A stretch of DNA of 64,000 nt from Granulosicoccaceae sp. 1_MG-2023 (lineage in GTDB: Bacteria > Pseudomonadota > Gammaproteobacteria > Granulosicoccales > Granulosicoccaceae). The notes under the pieces are model-generated. The model did no database searches and had not been told where the DNA came from. It saw only the letters and a program-made list of their open reading frames with translations. The DNA lies in contig JAUOPI010000009.1 of the NCBI GenBank assembly GCA_030546905.1, forward strand, positions 1 through 64,000, in the 5' to 3' direction. The translations under genes and the position numbers were made by a program. How positions within the stretch are numbered: position 1 is the first letter of the stretch; each line of letters begins with the position of its first letter. This document shows positions 55,695-64,000 of the stretch, in pieces.

Positions 55695-57899
55695 ATGGCG
55701 CCGCAGAAAACACGTCTGGCGATGGCAGTCTCAATACTCTCGACCGGAATTTCGCCCGGCCTCTTTGCTGAATCTCAGCCGACCGAACTTGAGGAAGTGG
55801 TGATTTCCGCATCCGGCTTCGAACAGAAAGTCACTGACGCACCGGCCAGTATCAGCGTCATCGGCCAGCAGACACTTCAGCAAAACCAGTATGCCAATCT
55901 GGCCGAAGCACTCGAATCGGTTGAGGGCGTCGATGTCCGCCAGAGCACCGGCAAAACCGGCGGACTGGACATCAGCATCCGTGGTCTGCCCGGCGAATAC
56001 ACGCTTATTCTGATCGACGGACGCCGCCAGAACGCACCCGACGGTGTCACCCCGAACGGTTTCGGCGACACAGCCACCGGCTTTATGCCGCCGGTGTCGG
56101 CGATCGAACGCATTGAGGTCATTCGCGGGCCCATGTCCACCCTGTACGGCTCGGACGCGATCGGCGGCGTGGTCAATATCATCACCAGGAAAGTCGCCGA
56201 TACATGGAACGGCTCGATCAGCCTTGAGCATACCTTTCAGGAACACAGCGGTTACGGTGACAGCGGTAAAGCCAGTTTTTACACCAGCGGCCCGCTGATC
56301 AAAGACACTCTGGGACTTGCCGTGCGCGGCAGCGTGCTGGACCGGTCCCCTTCTGATCTGACCTTTGATGACGGCAGCGAAGTACCCAAACGCGGCGTGG
56401 CGCCGGTCGACGGACGCAATACCCATATCGGCGCCCGCCTGAGCTACGTCCCGGCGGAGGGACACGAGTTTTATCTGGATGCCGAAACCGGGCGTCAGAT
56501 CTATAACAACGACGACTGCCAGCTCGGCACACTGGACGGCCATGACCGCACAAACTGCGAACCGGAAGGGGATAATCAGGCAGACGGCTACGCCGATGAA
56601 CTGCGCTTCAACCGTGAACAGATCGCCCTCGGCCACGCCAGCACCTTTGATTCCGGCACCTGGACCAACGACCTGACTTACAACGTCACGGAAACCGAAG
56701 GCCGGACCTTACCGGGCACCTTCGGCGAGCCCTACGATCCGCCGTATCAGGACCTGATCGGTGGCGAAGCCCGCGAGCTGAAATCCAAAGAAACGATTTT
56801 CGATACCAAATTCGTCGCCCCCATCGGTCATAGCCATATTGCAACCCTGGGTGGACAGTACCGCGACAGCGAACTGACCGACGGCATTTCCGGCACCACC
56901 TTTGAACAAAGTTCCTGGGCCATATTTGCCGAAGACGAGTGGTTCCTGAGCGATGATCTGGCGCTGACCGTCGGCGGACGCTACGAAGATCACGATGCCT
57001 TTGACGGGCACTTCACCCCGCGCGCCTATCTGGTTTGGAATACAAGCCCGTCCTGGACCCTCAAAGGCGGCGTCAGCGCGGGCTACAAAACCCCGGAAAT
57101 CAGCGACCTGCACGATGGCATCAACGGCGTCACCGGTCAGGGCACCGTCATCACCATCGGCACACCTGATCTGGAACCGGAAAAAAGCACCAACTACGAG
57201 CTGGGCGCTTACTTTGACAACAGCGCCGGGTTTCAGGCCAATGCCACGGTCTTCTTTACCGAGTTTAAAGACAAGATCGACGACGGCGCCGAAATCACCA
57301 TCACCGGCAATCCGAATATTCCCGACGGCACCTATGACCAGCTGGCCAATATCGGCAAGGCCGAAACCCGCGGCCTTGAACTGGCTTCCAGCTGGCAATT
57401 CGCACCCCGCTGGGAACTGAGCGGCAGCTACACCTATACCGACAGCGAACAGAAAAGCGGCGAGAACAAAGGCGCCAAGCTGACCAATACGCCCGAGCAT
57501 GTGCTGCACGGGCGTCTGAACTGGGCGGCCACGGACAAGCTCAATCTTTGGCTGAGCGGCGAATACCGTGGTGAACGGACCCGCTACACGACAAACGAGG
57601 AAAACTACAGCGACGAAGAACAGGCGATATTCGATGCTGTCGGCGATCTTAAGGCCTATACCCTCTTCCATCTGGGCGGCTCATACCGGGCCTCGGACAA
57701 GGTCACGCTGAGCGCCTCGATTTACAACCTGTTTGATAAGGACTTCCTGTCCGGTGACTACTGGAGTTATGTGGATGACAGCGGTGCGACGGAATCAGGC
57801 TGGGCATCGGACTACATCTACCAGAACCGCGGCATGGCGGCGGGCGGCACCATCGAGCAGGGCCGCCGGCTCTGGCTGACGGCGACAGTCAACTTCTGA
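55695..57899 (+). CDS. TonB-dependent siderophore receptor, FepA-like
   Basis: 734 residues. A signal peptide (cleavage near residue 25, LFAES) is followed by a TonB box-like ELEEVVISASG and a plug domain (about 45-160: ISVIGQQTLQQNQYANLAEALESVEGVDVR, IRGLPGEYTLILIDGR, IERIEVIRGPMSTLYGSDAIGGVVNIIT). The rest is a 22-strand-type barrel ending in aromatic NF, as expected for outer-membrane insertion. AAGGGAAA upstream of the ATG. A Fur box in front and a strong terminator behind mark it as an iron-regulated single gene. The ligand is probably a catecholate-type siderophore, by resemblance only. Confidence 0.88.
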   Translation: MAPQKTRLAMAVSILSTGISPGLFAESQPTELEEVVISASGFEQKVTDAPASISVIGQQTLQQNQYANLAEALESVEGVDVRQSTGKTGGLDISIRGLPGEYTLILIDGRRQNAPDGVTPNGFGDTATGFMPPVSAIERIEVIRGPMSTLYGSDAIGGVVNIITRKVADTWNGSISLEHTFQEHSGYGDSGKASFYTSGPLIKDTLGLAVRGSVLDRSPSDLTFDDGSEVPKRGVAPVDGRNTHIGARLSYVPAEGHEFYLDAETGRQIYNNDDCQLGTLDGHDRTNCEPEGDNQADGYADELRFNREQIALGHASTFDSGTWTNDLTYNVTETEGRTLPGTFGEPYDPPYQDLIGGEARELKSKETIFDTKFVAPIGHSHIATLGGQYRDSELTDGISGTTFEQSSWAIFAEDEWFLSDDLALTVGGRYEDHDAFDGHFTPRAYLVWNTSPSWTLKGGVSAGYKTPEISDLHDGINGVTGQGTVITIGTPDLEPEKSTNYELGAYFDNSAGFQANATVFFTEFKDKIDDGAEITITGNPNIPDGTYDQLANIGKAETRGLELASSWQFAPRWELSGSYTYTDSEQKSGENKGAKLTNTPEHVLHGRLNWAATDKLNLWLSGEYRGERTRYTTNEENYSDEEQAIFDAVGDLKAYTLFHLGGSYRASDKVTLSASIYNLFDKDFLSGDYWSYVDDSGATESGWASDYIYQNRGMAAGGTIEQGRRLWLTATVNF

Positions 57900-57927
57900 T
57901 CTGTTGCTTTACGCAAAGCACTCGCTT

Positions 57928-57957
57928 AAGGGGAGACCTGCGGGCTCCCCTTTTTTT
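57928..57957 (+). terminator. Rho-independent terminator after TonB receptor
   Basis: AAGGGGAG (57928-57935) pairs with CTCCCCTT (57945-57952), followed by a TTTTTTT run on the plus strand. It also overlaps the end of the convergent LysR gene. Confidence 0.88.
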
Positions 57958-58882
57958 ATTCCTCACCGGCGCAAGACCGGCCCGGCCCGCAGCACCACTG
58001 CTCAGGCACGGCTTTGCGGACATAGGCGATAAAGGCCCTGATGCGCCTTGGCAGATGACCGTAGGGATACAACAGGCTTACCGGCAAACAGGCGCCCTGC
58101 CAACCGGGCAGACAGCGCTGAAAACTGCCGGGATGCCCCCGCATCCGGCGCTCTGCCATCCAGTGCGGCATCAGCCCCAGTCCCTTGCCTGCCGCGATCG
58201 CGTCACCCAGCACAGAGAACTGATCAACGCTCAGGCGACAAGCAGGCATAGACACGGGGTAATGCCCGTGCTCACGGTGGTAGAGCAACAACTCCGGCCC
58301 CGCATGCGCGGGTACACCGACCCAGGCGTGCCCGGCCAATTCAGCAGGCGTGGCCGGCATGCCGTGCTGACGGAAATAGGCAGCACTTCCCCAGATCCCC
58401 TGTGACAAACAGCCCAGTTCCTGCTGGCGCAGTTTGGTCGCGCCCACCGGCCCGAGCCATAAACCCACACCACTTTCCAGCTGTTCCGGCACGTCCCTTT
58501 GGGTGCGGATAATCACCTGCAAATCCGCATGCTCGCCAAGCAGTTTCTCCACCAAAGGCGACACCCAGCCTCTGACCAGCGCCTCGTGGCAATGCAGCAC
58601 AAGTTCACCGCTCACCTCTTCTTTCAACTCGCTCAACGCCTCGTGGGTCTGTGCCCAAAGCTGCAGCACTTCATAGCTGTAACGGTAAAAAATCCGACCG
58701 GCCTCATTCGGCTCGATCCGCCGCGATTTGCGCAACAACAGGGGTTCGCCGACCGTCTCCTCGAGTTTTTTGATTTGCCTGCTCAGCGTCGACTTGGGCA
58801 CGCCCAGCGCAACTGTGCTGGCGGCCAGACTGCCTGTTGTGACAACAGACACAAATGCTTCCAGCTTTCGCAGGTCATGCAT
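57956..58882 (-). CDS. LysR-family regulator
   Basis: 308 residues. The N-terminal HTH, MHDLRKLEAFVSVVTTGSLAASTVALGVPKSTLSRQIKKLEETVGEPLLLRKSRRIEPNEAG, is standard. The effector domain follows from about residue 90, and the tail is Cys/Gly-rich. It is divergent from the iron ABC-importer operon. Control of that operon is possible, but the Fur site between them already explains its regulation. Confidence 0.86.
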   Translation of the reverse strand: MHDLRKLEAFVSVVTTGSLAASTVALGVPKSTLSRQIKKLEETVGEPLLLRKSRRIEPNEAGRIFYRYSYEVLQLWAQTHEALSELKEEVSGELVLHCHEALVRGWVSPLVEKLLGEHADLQVIIRTQRDVPEQLESGVGLWLGPVGATKLRQQELGCLSQGIWGSAAYFRQHGMPATPAELAGHAWVGVPAHAGPELLLYHREHGHYPVSMPACRLSVDQFSVLGDAIAAGKGLGLMPHWMAERRMRGHPGSFQRCLPGWQGACLPVSLLYPYGHLPRRIRAFIAYVRKAVPEQWCCGPGRSCAGEE

Positions 58883-58942
58883 GACTCAATCCTGATATGC
58901 GCAATCTGTCCCTCCACGAACTGACTTTTAAATCATAACGCG

Positions 58943-58961
58943 AACCATTATCATAATCTTC
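58943..58961 (+). promoter_or_regulatory. Fur box upstream of the iron ABC operon
   Basis: AACCATTATCATAATC in the divergent LysR/importer region resembles the Fur core (ATTATCATAATC half), 42 bases before the binding-protein start. It is less perfect than the one before the receptor. Confidence 0.55.
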
Positions 58962-59002
58962 TTTGCTTGATCTACCAATACTGACGGACAGGACCATCGA
59001 CT

Positions 59003-59947
59003 ATGCACACCCATGGCTTACTGAAATGCTTGCGACCGGCCGCTTTGATACTGACGCTGATTTGCGGGGCCGCGCTGGCAGAAGAAACGGTTGTGGACAG
59101 CGCATTCGGCGAGGTCAGCGTAAGCGGCCAGGCAGAGCGCGTCGTGACGCTGTATGAAGCGGCGCTGGATACCGCCCTGGCCGTCGGCGCCAATGCCGTC
59201 GGTGCAGTCATTACCCGCGGCGGTACGGATGTGGCCGACTACATCAAATCCCGCGCCGGCGATATCGCCATTGTCGGCACGCCCCGCGAAACCAATATTG
59301 AAGCGGTGATCGCGGCACAGCCCGATCTGATTCTGGCTCCGGCCTACACCAATGAGCAGCAATATCAGCTGCTGTCGAAGATCGCGCCGGTGGTGGTCTC
59401 AAACGTACCGCCGTTCCAGCCCGACAGCTGGGAGCGTGAAACACGACTCTACGCCAGGGCCATGGGCCGCGGGGAGGCTGTCGAAGCGCTTATCGCCCAG
59501 ATCGGCGAGCGCATCGCGGAAGTGAAAGCGCTGGTTGAGGCGCGCATCCCCGAGGCGCAACGCGATGCCATTCTGATTCGCTGGATGCCGCAAGGGCCGC
59601 TGGTCATGACCAAAGATGTGTTCTCAGCCACCCTTCTCCGCGCGGTGGGTTTCAACATGCATGACAACGGTCTGGTCAAAGAAGGCCGTCCGCACAGCGA
59701 ACCGCTGAGTCTGGAGAATCTGTCCGGCATGGATGAAAACTGGATCATCCTCGCCACACTGAACCGGGACGGCGAAGAAGCCCTGGCCGCAGCCCGCCGC
59801 TCGCCGGCCTTCAGCCGCCTGGATGCAGTCGCAAACGACCGCGTTATCTCCGTCAGCGGACAACTGTGGACCAGCGCCAGCGGGCCTCTGGCAACCCTCG
59901 CCATCCTTGACGACATCGAAGCGGCGGTCACTGCAATACAGCCCTGA
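59003..59947 (+). CDS. Periplasmic iron-siderophore binding protein
   Basis: 314 residues. A signal peptide ends near ALA-E at residue 26. FepB/FatB-like periplasmic binding-protein fold with RVVTLYEAALDTALAVGANAVGAV, AVIAAQPDLILAPAYTNEQQY and the C-terminal helices. It should deliver a ferric siderophore to the FecCD-type permease. First gene of a four-gene importer: binding protein, two permeases, ATPase. Confidence 0.88.
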   Translation: MHTHGLLKCLRPAALILTLICGAALAEETVVDSAFGEVSVSGQAERVVTLYEAALDTALAVGANAVGAVITRGGTDVADYIKSRAGDIAIVGTPRETNIEAVIAAQPDLILAPAYTNEQQYQLLSKIAPVVVSNVPPFQPDSWERETRLYARAMGRGEAVEALIAQIGERIAEVKALVEARIPEAQRDAILIRWMPQGPLVMTKDVFSATLLRAVGFNMHDNGLVKEGRPHSEPLSLENLSGMDENWIILATLNRDGEEALAAARRSPAFSRLDAVANDRVISVSGQLWTSASGPLATLAILDDIEAAVTAIQP

Positions 59948-59958
59948 ATAATCCCGCA

Positions 59959-60981
59959 TTGAAAACCCGATCCCAGCCCGGGGCCAAGGCGCCCCGCCCG
60001 CTTATTCCGTCACTGTTGGTGGCGGGATTTCTCTTATTGCTGGTCACTCTTGCCAGCCTGCTGTACGGCGCCGGCCCGGTCTCCGCCGGCGACGCCATCC
60101 GCGCCCTGAGCGGCGGCGGCTCCTCCGAAGCCCGCTTCGTTATCACTGAACTGCGCGTGCCGCGCACCCTGATTGCCCTGACCGCCGGCCTGGCGCTGGG
60201 GCTGGCCGGTGCGCTGCTGCAGGCATTGACCCGCAACCCGCTGGCCGAACCGGGCCTGCTCGGTGTCAGCGCCGGCAGCGGTTTTGCGGTCGCGCTGGCT
60301 ATTCTGCTGGGCGCGACCACCGCCACGCTGACCACGCTGGTGGCCCAGGCCGGCGCGCTGGCCGGCTGTGCTCTGGTGATCGCCGCCACCCGCGTGCAGG
60401 GCATGGGCAATGATCCGATCCGACTGGTGCTGGCCGGCGCGACCATGAGCGCGCTGCTGCTGGCACTGACGTCCATGCTGATGCTGCTTGATCAGCGTGC
60501 CGCCGACGAAATCCGCTTCTGGATCACCGGCAGCGTGGCCGGCAAGTCGCTGGCCATGCTCGAGGCGACCCTGCCTTCAATCGCCGTGGCACTGCTGCTG
60601 AGCGCCTTCGTCGCACGCCCGCTGGCAGCCATGGCCCTGGGTGAAAAAGCTGCCGTGGGGCTGGGCCATCATCCCGGCCGGATCCGCTTTCTGGTGATCA
60701 TCAGCGTCGCCCTGCTGGTCGGCGCCGCCACCGCGCTGGCCGGGCCGCTGATCTTCGTCGGTCTGGTGGTACCGTTTATTGCGCGTGCCTTTGCCGGTCC
60801 GGATATCCGCAAAACCCTCTGGCTGTGCGTGCCCACCGGCCCCGCGGTGGTGTTAGCTGCGGATGTGGTGTCGCGCCTGATCGCACGCCCGTCGGAAATG
60901 CCTCTGGGCGTGGTCACGGCCCTGATCGGCGCTCCGGTTCTGTTGATTATTGTCCGCGCCGGACGGCTTCCCTCGCTATGA
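59959..60981 (+). CDS. FecCD-family iron-siderophore permease 1
   Basis: 340 residues with about nine membrane segments. Family blocks: ELRVPRTLIALTAGLALGLAGALLQALTRNPLAEPGLLGVSAGSGFAV, GFWITGSVAG-type (here IRFWITGSVAGKS), GEKAAVGLGHHPGRIRFL, and the ATPase-docking loop VVPFIARAFAGPDIRKTL. It starts at TTG (59959) without a clear ribosome site, 11 bases after the binding-protein stop, so translational coupling is likely. The second permease starts inside its stop codon. Confidence 0.86.
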   Translation: MKTRSQPGAKAPRPLIPSLLVAGFLLLLVTLASLLYGAGPVSAGDAIRALSGGGSSEARFVITELRVPRTLIALTAGLALGLAGALLQALTRNPLAEPGLLGVSAGSGFAVALAILLGATTATLTTLVAQAGALAGCALVIAATRVQGMGNDPIRLVLAGATMSALLLALTSMLMLLDQRAADEIRFWITGSVAGKSLAMLEATLPSIAVALLLSAFVARPLAAMALGEKAAVGLGHHPGRIRFLVIISVALLVGAATALAGPLIFVGLVVPFIARAFAGPDIRKTLWLCVPTGPAVVLAADVVSRLIARPSEMPLGVVTALIGAPVLLIIVRAGRLPSL

Positions 60982-61985
60982 CACCGCACATCATCACCCC
61001 GGACAAACGCAATATGGCGGTGCATCTGGCTCTGGCCGGGCTGCTGTTGCTGGTGTGCATCGCCGCGCTTTCGATCGGTACCGTACGGATTTCACCGCAG
61101 GACACCCTCAGGGCCTTAACCGGCAGTGCCGACCCCATGAGCAATTTTGTGGTCAGGGAACTTCGCCTGGCGCGCGTTGTGGCCGGCCTCTTGAGCGGCG
61201 CCGCGCTGGCGCTTGCCGGCTGCCTGATGCAGACGCTGGCGCGTAACCGCCTGGCCACGCCCGGTATTATCGGTATTGATAATGCGGCCACCGCCTTCGC
61301 GGTAGCGTCGGTGGTCGGCGTCGGCGTTTCTGTGGCACCGCCGCTGATGGCCCTGGCCGGTGCCGCCACGGCCACCGCCATTGCTTTCGGTCTGGCCGGC
61401 GTTCAGGGCACCCGCGGCTACCGTTTTATTGTCAGCGGCATCGGCATCGGTGCGATTGCCGGGGCGGTCACTCAGGTCATGCTCAGCCGTGTCGCCATCG
61501 ATGCGGCCAATGCTGCCTACCCGTGGACGGTCGGTAGCCTGAATGCCCGCGCCGAACAAAGCGTGCTGTTGCTGGGCGCGGGACTGGCGATCGCCTACCT
61601 GATCCTTCTCAACATCCGCCGGCCGCTCAATACACTGCAACTGCCGGACGCGACCGCCATCAGTCTCGGCACCCGGATTAAAACCACGCGCTTTCTCGGC
61701 CTGGCCTTGTCCGTGTTGCTGACCGGTCTGGCCGTGGCCGTGTGCGGACCGGTCGGGCTGATTGCCCTGCTGGCACCGGAACTGGCCCGCAGCCTGTGCC
61801 GGCCGGGCCGGATTCCGCTGACCGCCTCAGCCCTGCTTGGCGCAATCTTTATGCTGACCGCCGATCTGCTCGGACGCACGCTTTTCGCGCCGCTGGAAGT
61901 CCCGGTCGGCATCATTACCGCCATCCTCGGCAGCCCTTACTTACTCTGGATTTTACTGAGACCTTCTCCACGGAGCCTGACATGA
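60978..61985 (+). CDS. FecCD-family iron-siderophore permease 2
   Basis: 335 residues from ATG at 60978, overlapping the previous stop (ATGA). About nine membrane segments; VVRELRLARVVAGLLSGAALALAGCLMQTLARNRLATPGIIGIDNAATAF and VCGPVGLIALLAPELARSL match the FecCD pattern. It pairs with permease 1 to form the heterodimeric channel. The ATPase start overlaps its stop. Confidence 0.88.
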   Translation: MTPHIITPDKRNMAVHLALAGLLLLVCIAALSIGTVRISPQDTLRALTGSADPMSNFVVRELRLARVVAGLLSGAALALAGCLMQTLARNRLATPGIIGIDNAATAFAVASVVGVGVSVAPPLMALAGAATATAIAFGLAGVQGTRGYRFIVSGIGIGAIAGAVTQVMLSRVAIDAANAAYPWTVGSLNARAEQSVLLLGAGLAIAYLILLNIRRPLNTLQLPDATAISLGTRIKTTRFLGLALSVLLTGLAVAVCGPVGLIALLAPELARSLCRPGRIPLTASALLGAIFMLTADLLGRTLFAPLEVPVGIITAILGSPYLLWILLRPSPRSLT

Positions 61986-62779
61986 GTCACACCGATACTG
62001 CGACCCTGGCCGCCGAACGCATTACCCTTGCCCACCAGAAATACATCGTGGCCGAGAATCTCGATCTGCGTTTACCGACCGGCCGGGTCACCGCCATCGT
62101 CGGCCCTAACGGCTGTGGCAAGTCGACCCTGCTCAACGGTCTGGCGCGGATACACGTGCCCAAGCGCGGGGCTGTATTATTGGACGGAAAAGATATTCAC
62201 CGTCTGCCGTCCCGGGAGGTCGCACGCAAACTGGCGCTGCTGCCGCAGGATAACAGCGCGCCGGAAGGGCTCACCGTGGCCGATCTTGTACGTTTCGGGC
62301 GCCAGCCTCATCAGGGCTGGATGAAGCCCTGGTCAGAGGAGGATCAGCGGACCTGTGACCGGGCCATTCAGGCGGCCAATATGAGCGACTTATCCGGACG
62401 CGCGCTGGAAACCCTGTCCGGCGGGCAGCGTCAGCGGGCCTGGATTGCCATGGCGGTAGCCCAGCGAACACCGCTGTTATTGCTTGACGAACCGACCTCG
62501 GCGCTTGATCTCGGCCACCAGATTGAGGTCTTTGAGCTGATCCGCGAACTCAGCCGTCAGGGCAAAACCATCGCCATGGTGGTACACGATCTGGCCAGCG
62601 CCTGCCGCTATGCAGACCATATGGTGGCCATGAAACAGGGCTGTATTATCGGCCAGGGGGCACCGCACGAGCTGGTGACACCGGCCTTGGTACGCGAGCT
62701 CTACGGGGTGAGTTGCGATCTGATTCACGACCCGGCCACCGGCAGCCCGGTACTGGTCAACGTCCGCCGGCAGCACTAA
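61982..62779 (+). CDS. Iron-siderophore ABC transporter ATPase
   Basis: 265 residues from ATG at 61982 (ATGA overlap). Walker A GPNGCGKSTLLNGL, Q-loop LLPQDNSAPEGLTV, signature LSGGQRQRAWIAMAVAQ, Walker B LLLLDEPTSALD and the switch His in VVHDLASACRYAD. A FepC-like ATPase energising the importer. The reading frame extends upstream over the permease without conservation. Confidence 0.92.
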   Translation: MSHTDTATLAAERITLAHQKYIVAENLDLRLPTGRVTAIVGPNGCGKSTLLNGLARIHVPKRGAVLLDGKDIHRLPSREVARKLALLPQDNSAPEGLTVADLVRFGRQPHQGWMKPWSEEDQRTCDRAIQAANMSDLSGRALETLSGGQRQRAWIAMAVAQRTPLLLLDEPTSALDLGHQIEVFELIRELSRQGKTIAMVVHDLASACRYADHMVAMKQGCIIGQGAPHELVTPALVRELYGVSCDLIHDPATGSPVLVNVRRQH

Positions 62780-62932
62780 GCCGGTGCCGGCAGCTGCAGC
62801 GCGGGCGTTTCTCCTAACACCGACGGCCGACGCGGCCTCGTCAATTAGTCGGATTTTTCAGCACAAAGCCTGTACCGCCTGAGCGGGCGGATAAAATCGG
62901 CATGACCTTCCGCACACAGGAAATGCAATGCC

Positions 62933-64000
62933 ATGACGTTCTACCCACGCCGCCTGCCGCTTTCTATCGCCTTGGCACTGAGCCCGGCATTCGCCGCGAC
63001 GGCCGCTGAACTCACACCGCTCAGCGTCACGGCGACCCGTCTGGAGACAGCCGCCGACGAGGTTCCCGCCGCGGTGGACGTAATCGGCCGGGATGAGATT
63101 CAGAACGCCCGCCAGCAAATCGGTCTCGATGAATCGCTGGCGCGCTTGCCCGGCGTGTTTATGCAAAACCGCTATAACTTTGCCCAGGATCTGCGCCTGT
63201 CCATCCGTGGCTACGGGGCGCGCTCGGCCTTCGGCATCCGCGGCATAAAGATTCTGGTCGACGGCATTCCCGAAACCCTGCCCGACGGTCAGGGCAATAT
63301 CGACAGTATCGATATCGGCTCCATCGAACGCATTACCGTGCTGCGCGGTCCCTCTTCTGCCCTGTACGGCAATGCCGCCGGCGGCGCGCTGCTGATCGAA
63401 TCGGAAACCGCGCCGGCCATACCCTTTGTTGCACTACGCCCGGCGTTCGGCTCCGACGGCTTTCAGAAACATCAGCTCAAAGCCGCCGGCCGTGTGGACA
63501 AAGGCGATTATCTGCTGAACCTGTCCTCGCTCGACTACGACGGCTACCGCGAGCACTCGGCCACGCGCACCCGCAACCTCAACAGCAAGTTCAACTACGA
63601 TCTGAATGACCGCGCCACCCTCACCGGCACGCTCAATTACACCGACTCGCCACAGGCCGATGATCCGGGCGGTGTTGACTACGAAACCTATATCAACGAC
63701 CCGCAAGCCGCCCGCGACACCAATGTGAATCTGCAAACCGGCGAAAGCATGGAGCAAACCCGGCTCGGCTTCGTCTATGCCAGCGATATCGGCCGGCGTG
63801 GCGAACTGCAAGTACGCAACTTCTACACATGGAAAGACTTTGACTCGAGCCTGCCGGTGGCGGACTCCGGCATAGTCGCCTATGACCGCTTTGTTTACGG
63901 CGGTGGTGTGCAATATACGCATCAGGGTGAGCTTGGCGGAAAAGCCAACCGCGTCACCATCGGGCTGGATATGGAAGCCCAGGACGATGACCGTACCCGC
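62933..64000 (+). CDS. TonB-dependent receptor, YncD/FecA-like, truncated by window end
   Basis: The first 356 residues are in the window; the frame is still open at base 64000. A signal peptide (FYPRRLPLSIALALSPAFA, cleaved after ATA) and a TonB-box-like LTPLSVTATRLE are followed by the plug (IGRDEIQNARQQIGLDESLARLPGVFMQNRY, SIRGYGARSAFGIRGIKILVDGIP, IERITVLRGPSSALYGNAAGGALLIES) and then barrel strands. It follows the ABC ATPase by 153 bases with no clear Fur box between, so it may belong to the same transcript. Ligand unknown. Confidence 0.87.
   Translation, partial: MTFYPRRLPLSIALALSPAFAATAAELTPLSVTATRLETAADEVPAAVDVIGRDEIQNARQQIGLDESLARLPGVFMQNRYNFAQDLRLSIRGYGARSAFGIRGIKILVDGIPETLPDGQGNIDSIDIGSIERITVLRGPSSALYGNAAGGALLIESETAPAIPFVALRPAFGSDGFQKHQLKAAGRVDKGDYLLNLSSLDYDGYREHSATRTRNLNSKFNYDLNDRATLTGTLNYTDSPQADDPGGVDYETYINDPQAARDTNVNLQTGESMEQTRLGFVYASDIGRRGELQVRNFYTWKDFDSSLPVADSGIVAYDRFVYGGGVQYTHQGELGGKANRVTIGLDMEAQDDDRTR

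Overview
The window is GC-rich, densely coded DNA from a gammaproteobacterium. The evidence is E. coli-like L13/S9, a Crp/Vfr regulator, and the order trpD-trpC-crp-OsmC, which as I recall it is the order around vfr in Pseudomonas. An FNR/Anr-type Fe-S regulator, a FadB-type multifunctional enzyme, a class I fumarase and KpsC/KpsS-type capsule transferases fit the same group. I cannot name the genus. I found no tRNA, rRNA, CRISPR array, prophage or transposase gene.

Layout. (1) 0-13.8 kb is housekeeping: a giant FAD/Fe-S oxidoreductase, rplM-rpsI, a non-coding region that looks like two tandem small RNAs, OsmC/YhfA divergent from crp, trpD-trpC, fumarase, a Cys-rich lipoprotein, rlmA, gph-rpe and a c-type cytochrome. 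(2) 13.9-25.5 kb is envelope and surface polysaccharide: a GspE/PilB-like protein that has lost its P-loop, an ATP-grasp ligase, KpsS-like and KpsC-like proteins, rmlA and two glycosyltransferases. (3) 25.5-39.4 kb is mainly acyl-CoA metabolism. It holds a MerR (LiuR-like) regulated SDR/enoyl-CoA hydratase pair with a divergent thioesterase, and later fadB-fadA, a flavin oxidoreductase and a 597-residue acyl-CoA dehydrogenase. Two MFS proteins, an AEC transporter, a dual-specificity phosphatase and an FNR-type regulator lie between them. (4) 39.6-49.9 kb carries a MoxR/VWA pair, an FmdB-like protein, two orphan membrane proteins wrapped in three arrays of palindromic repeats, moaC divergent from moaD-moaE, a LysR/oxidoreductase pair and a NYN-LOTUS protein. 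(5) 49.9-53.8 kb is a tightly overlapping four-gene operon: membrane-anchored Ser/Thr kinase, two coiled-coil lipoproteins and an S41-protease lipoprotein. (6) 53.9-64 kb is an AhpD-like protein divergent from an AraC regulator, then an iron-siderophore uptake locus. That locus has a TonB receptor with a Fur box, a LysR, a Fur-box-preceded ABC importer (binding protein, two permeases, ATPase), and a second TonB receptor cut off by the window end.

Most unusual items. (a) A pair of short minus-strand transcripts is predicted at 5.2-5.45 kb. Each has an identical CCUCCUCC-rich single-stranded stretch followed by a strong hairpin, which looks like a sibling sRNA pair with anti-Shine-Dalgarno seed regions. 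(b) Three BIME/REP-like arrays lie at 42.8-45.7 kb. The central one has an exact 94-bp period over eight units, its palindromes vary in a compensatory way, and repeat copies supply the stop codons of two flanking genes. (c) The kinase-lipoprotein-protease operon. (d) The P-loop-less secretion-ATPase homologue.
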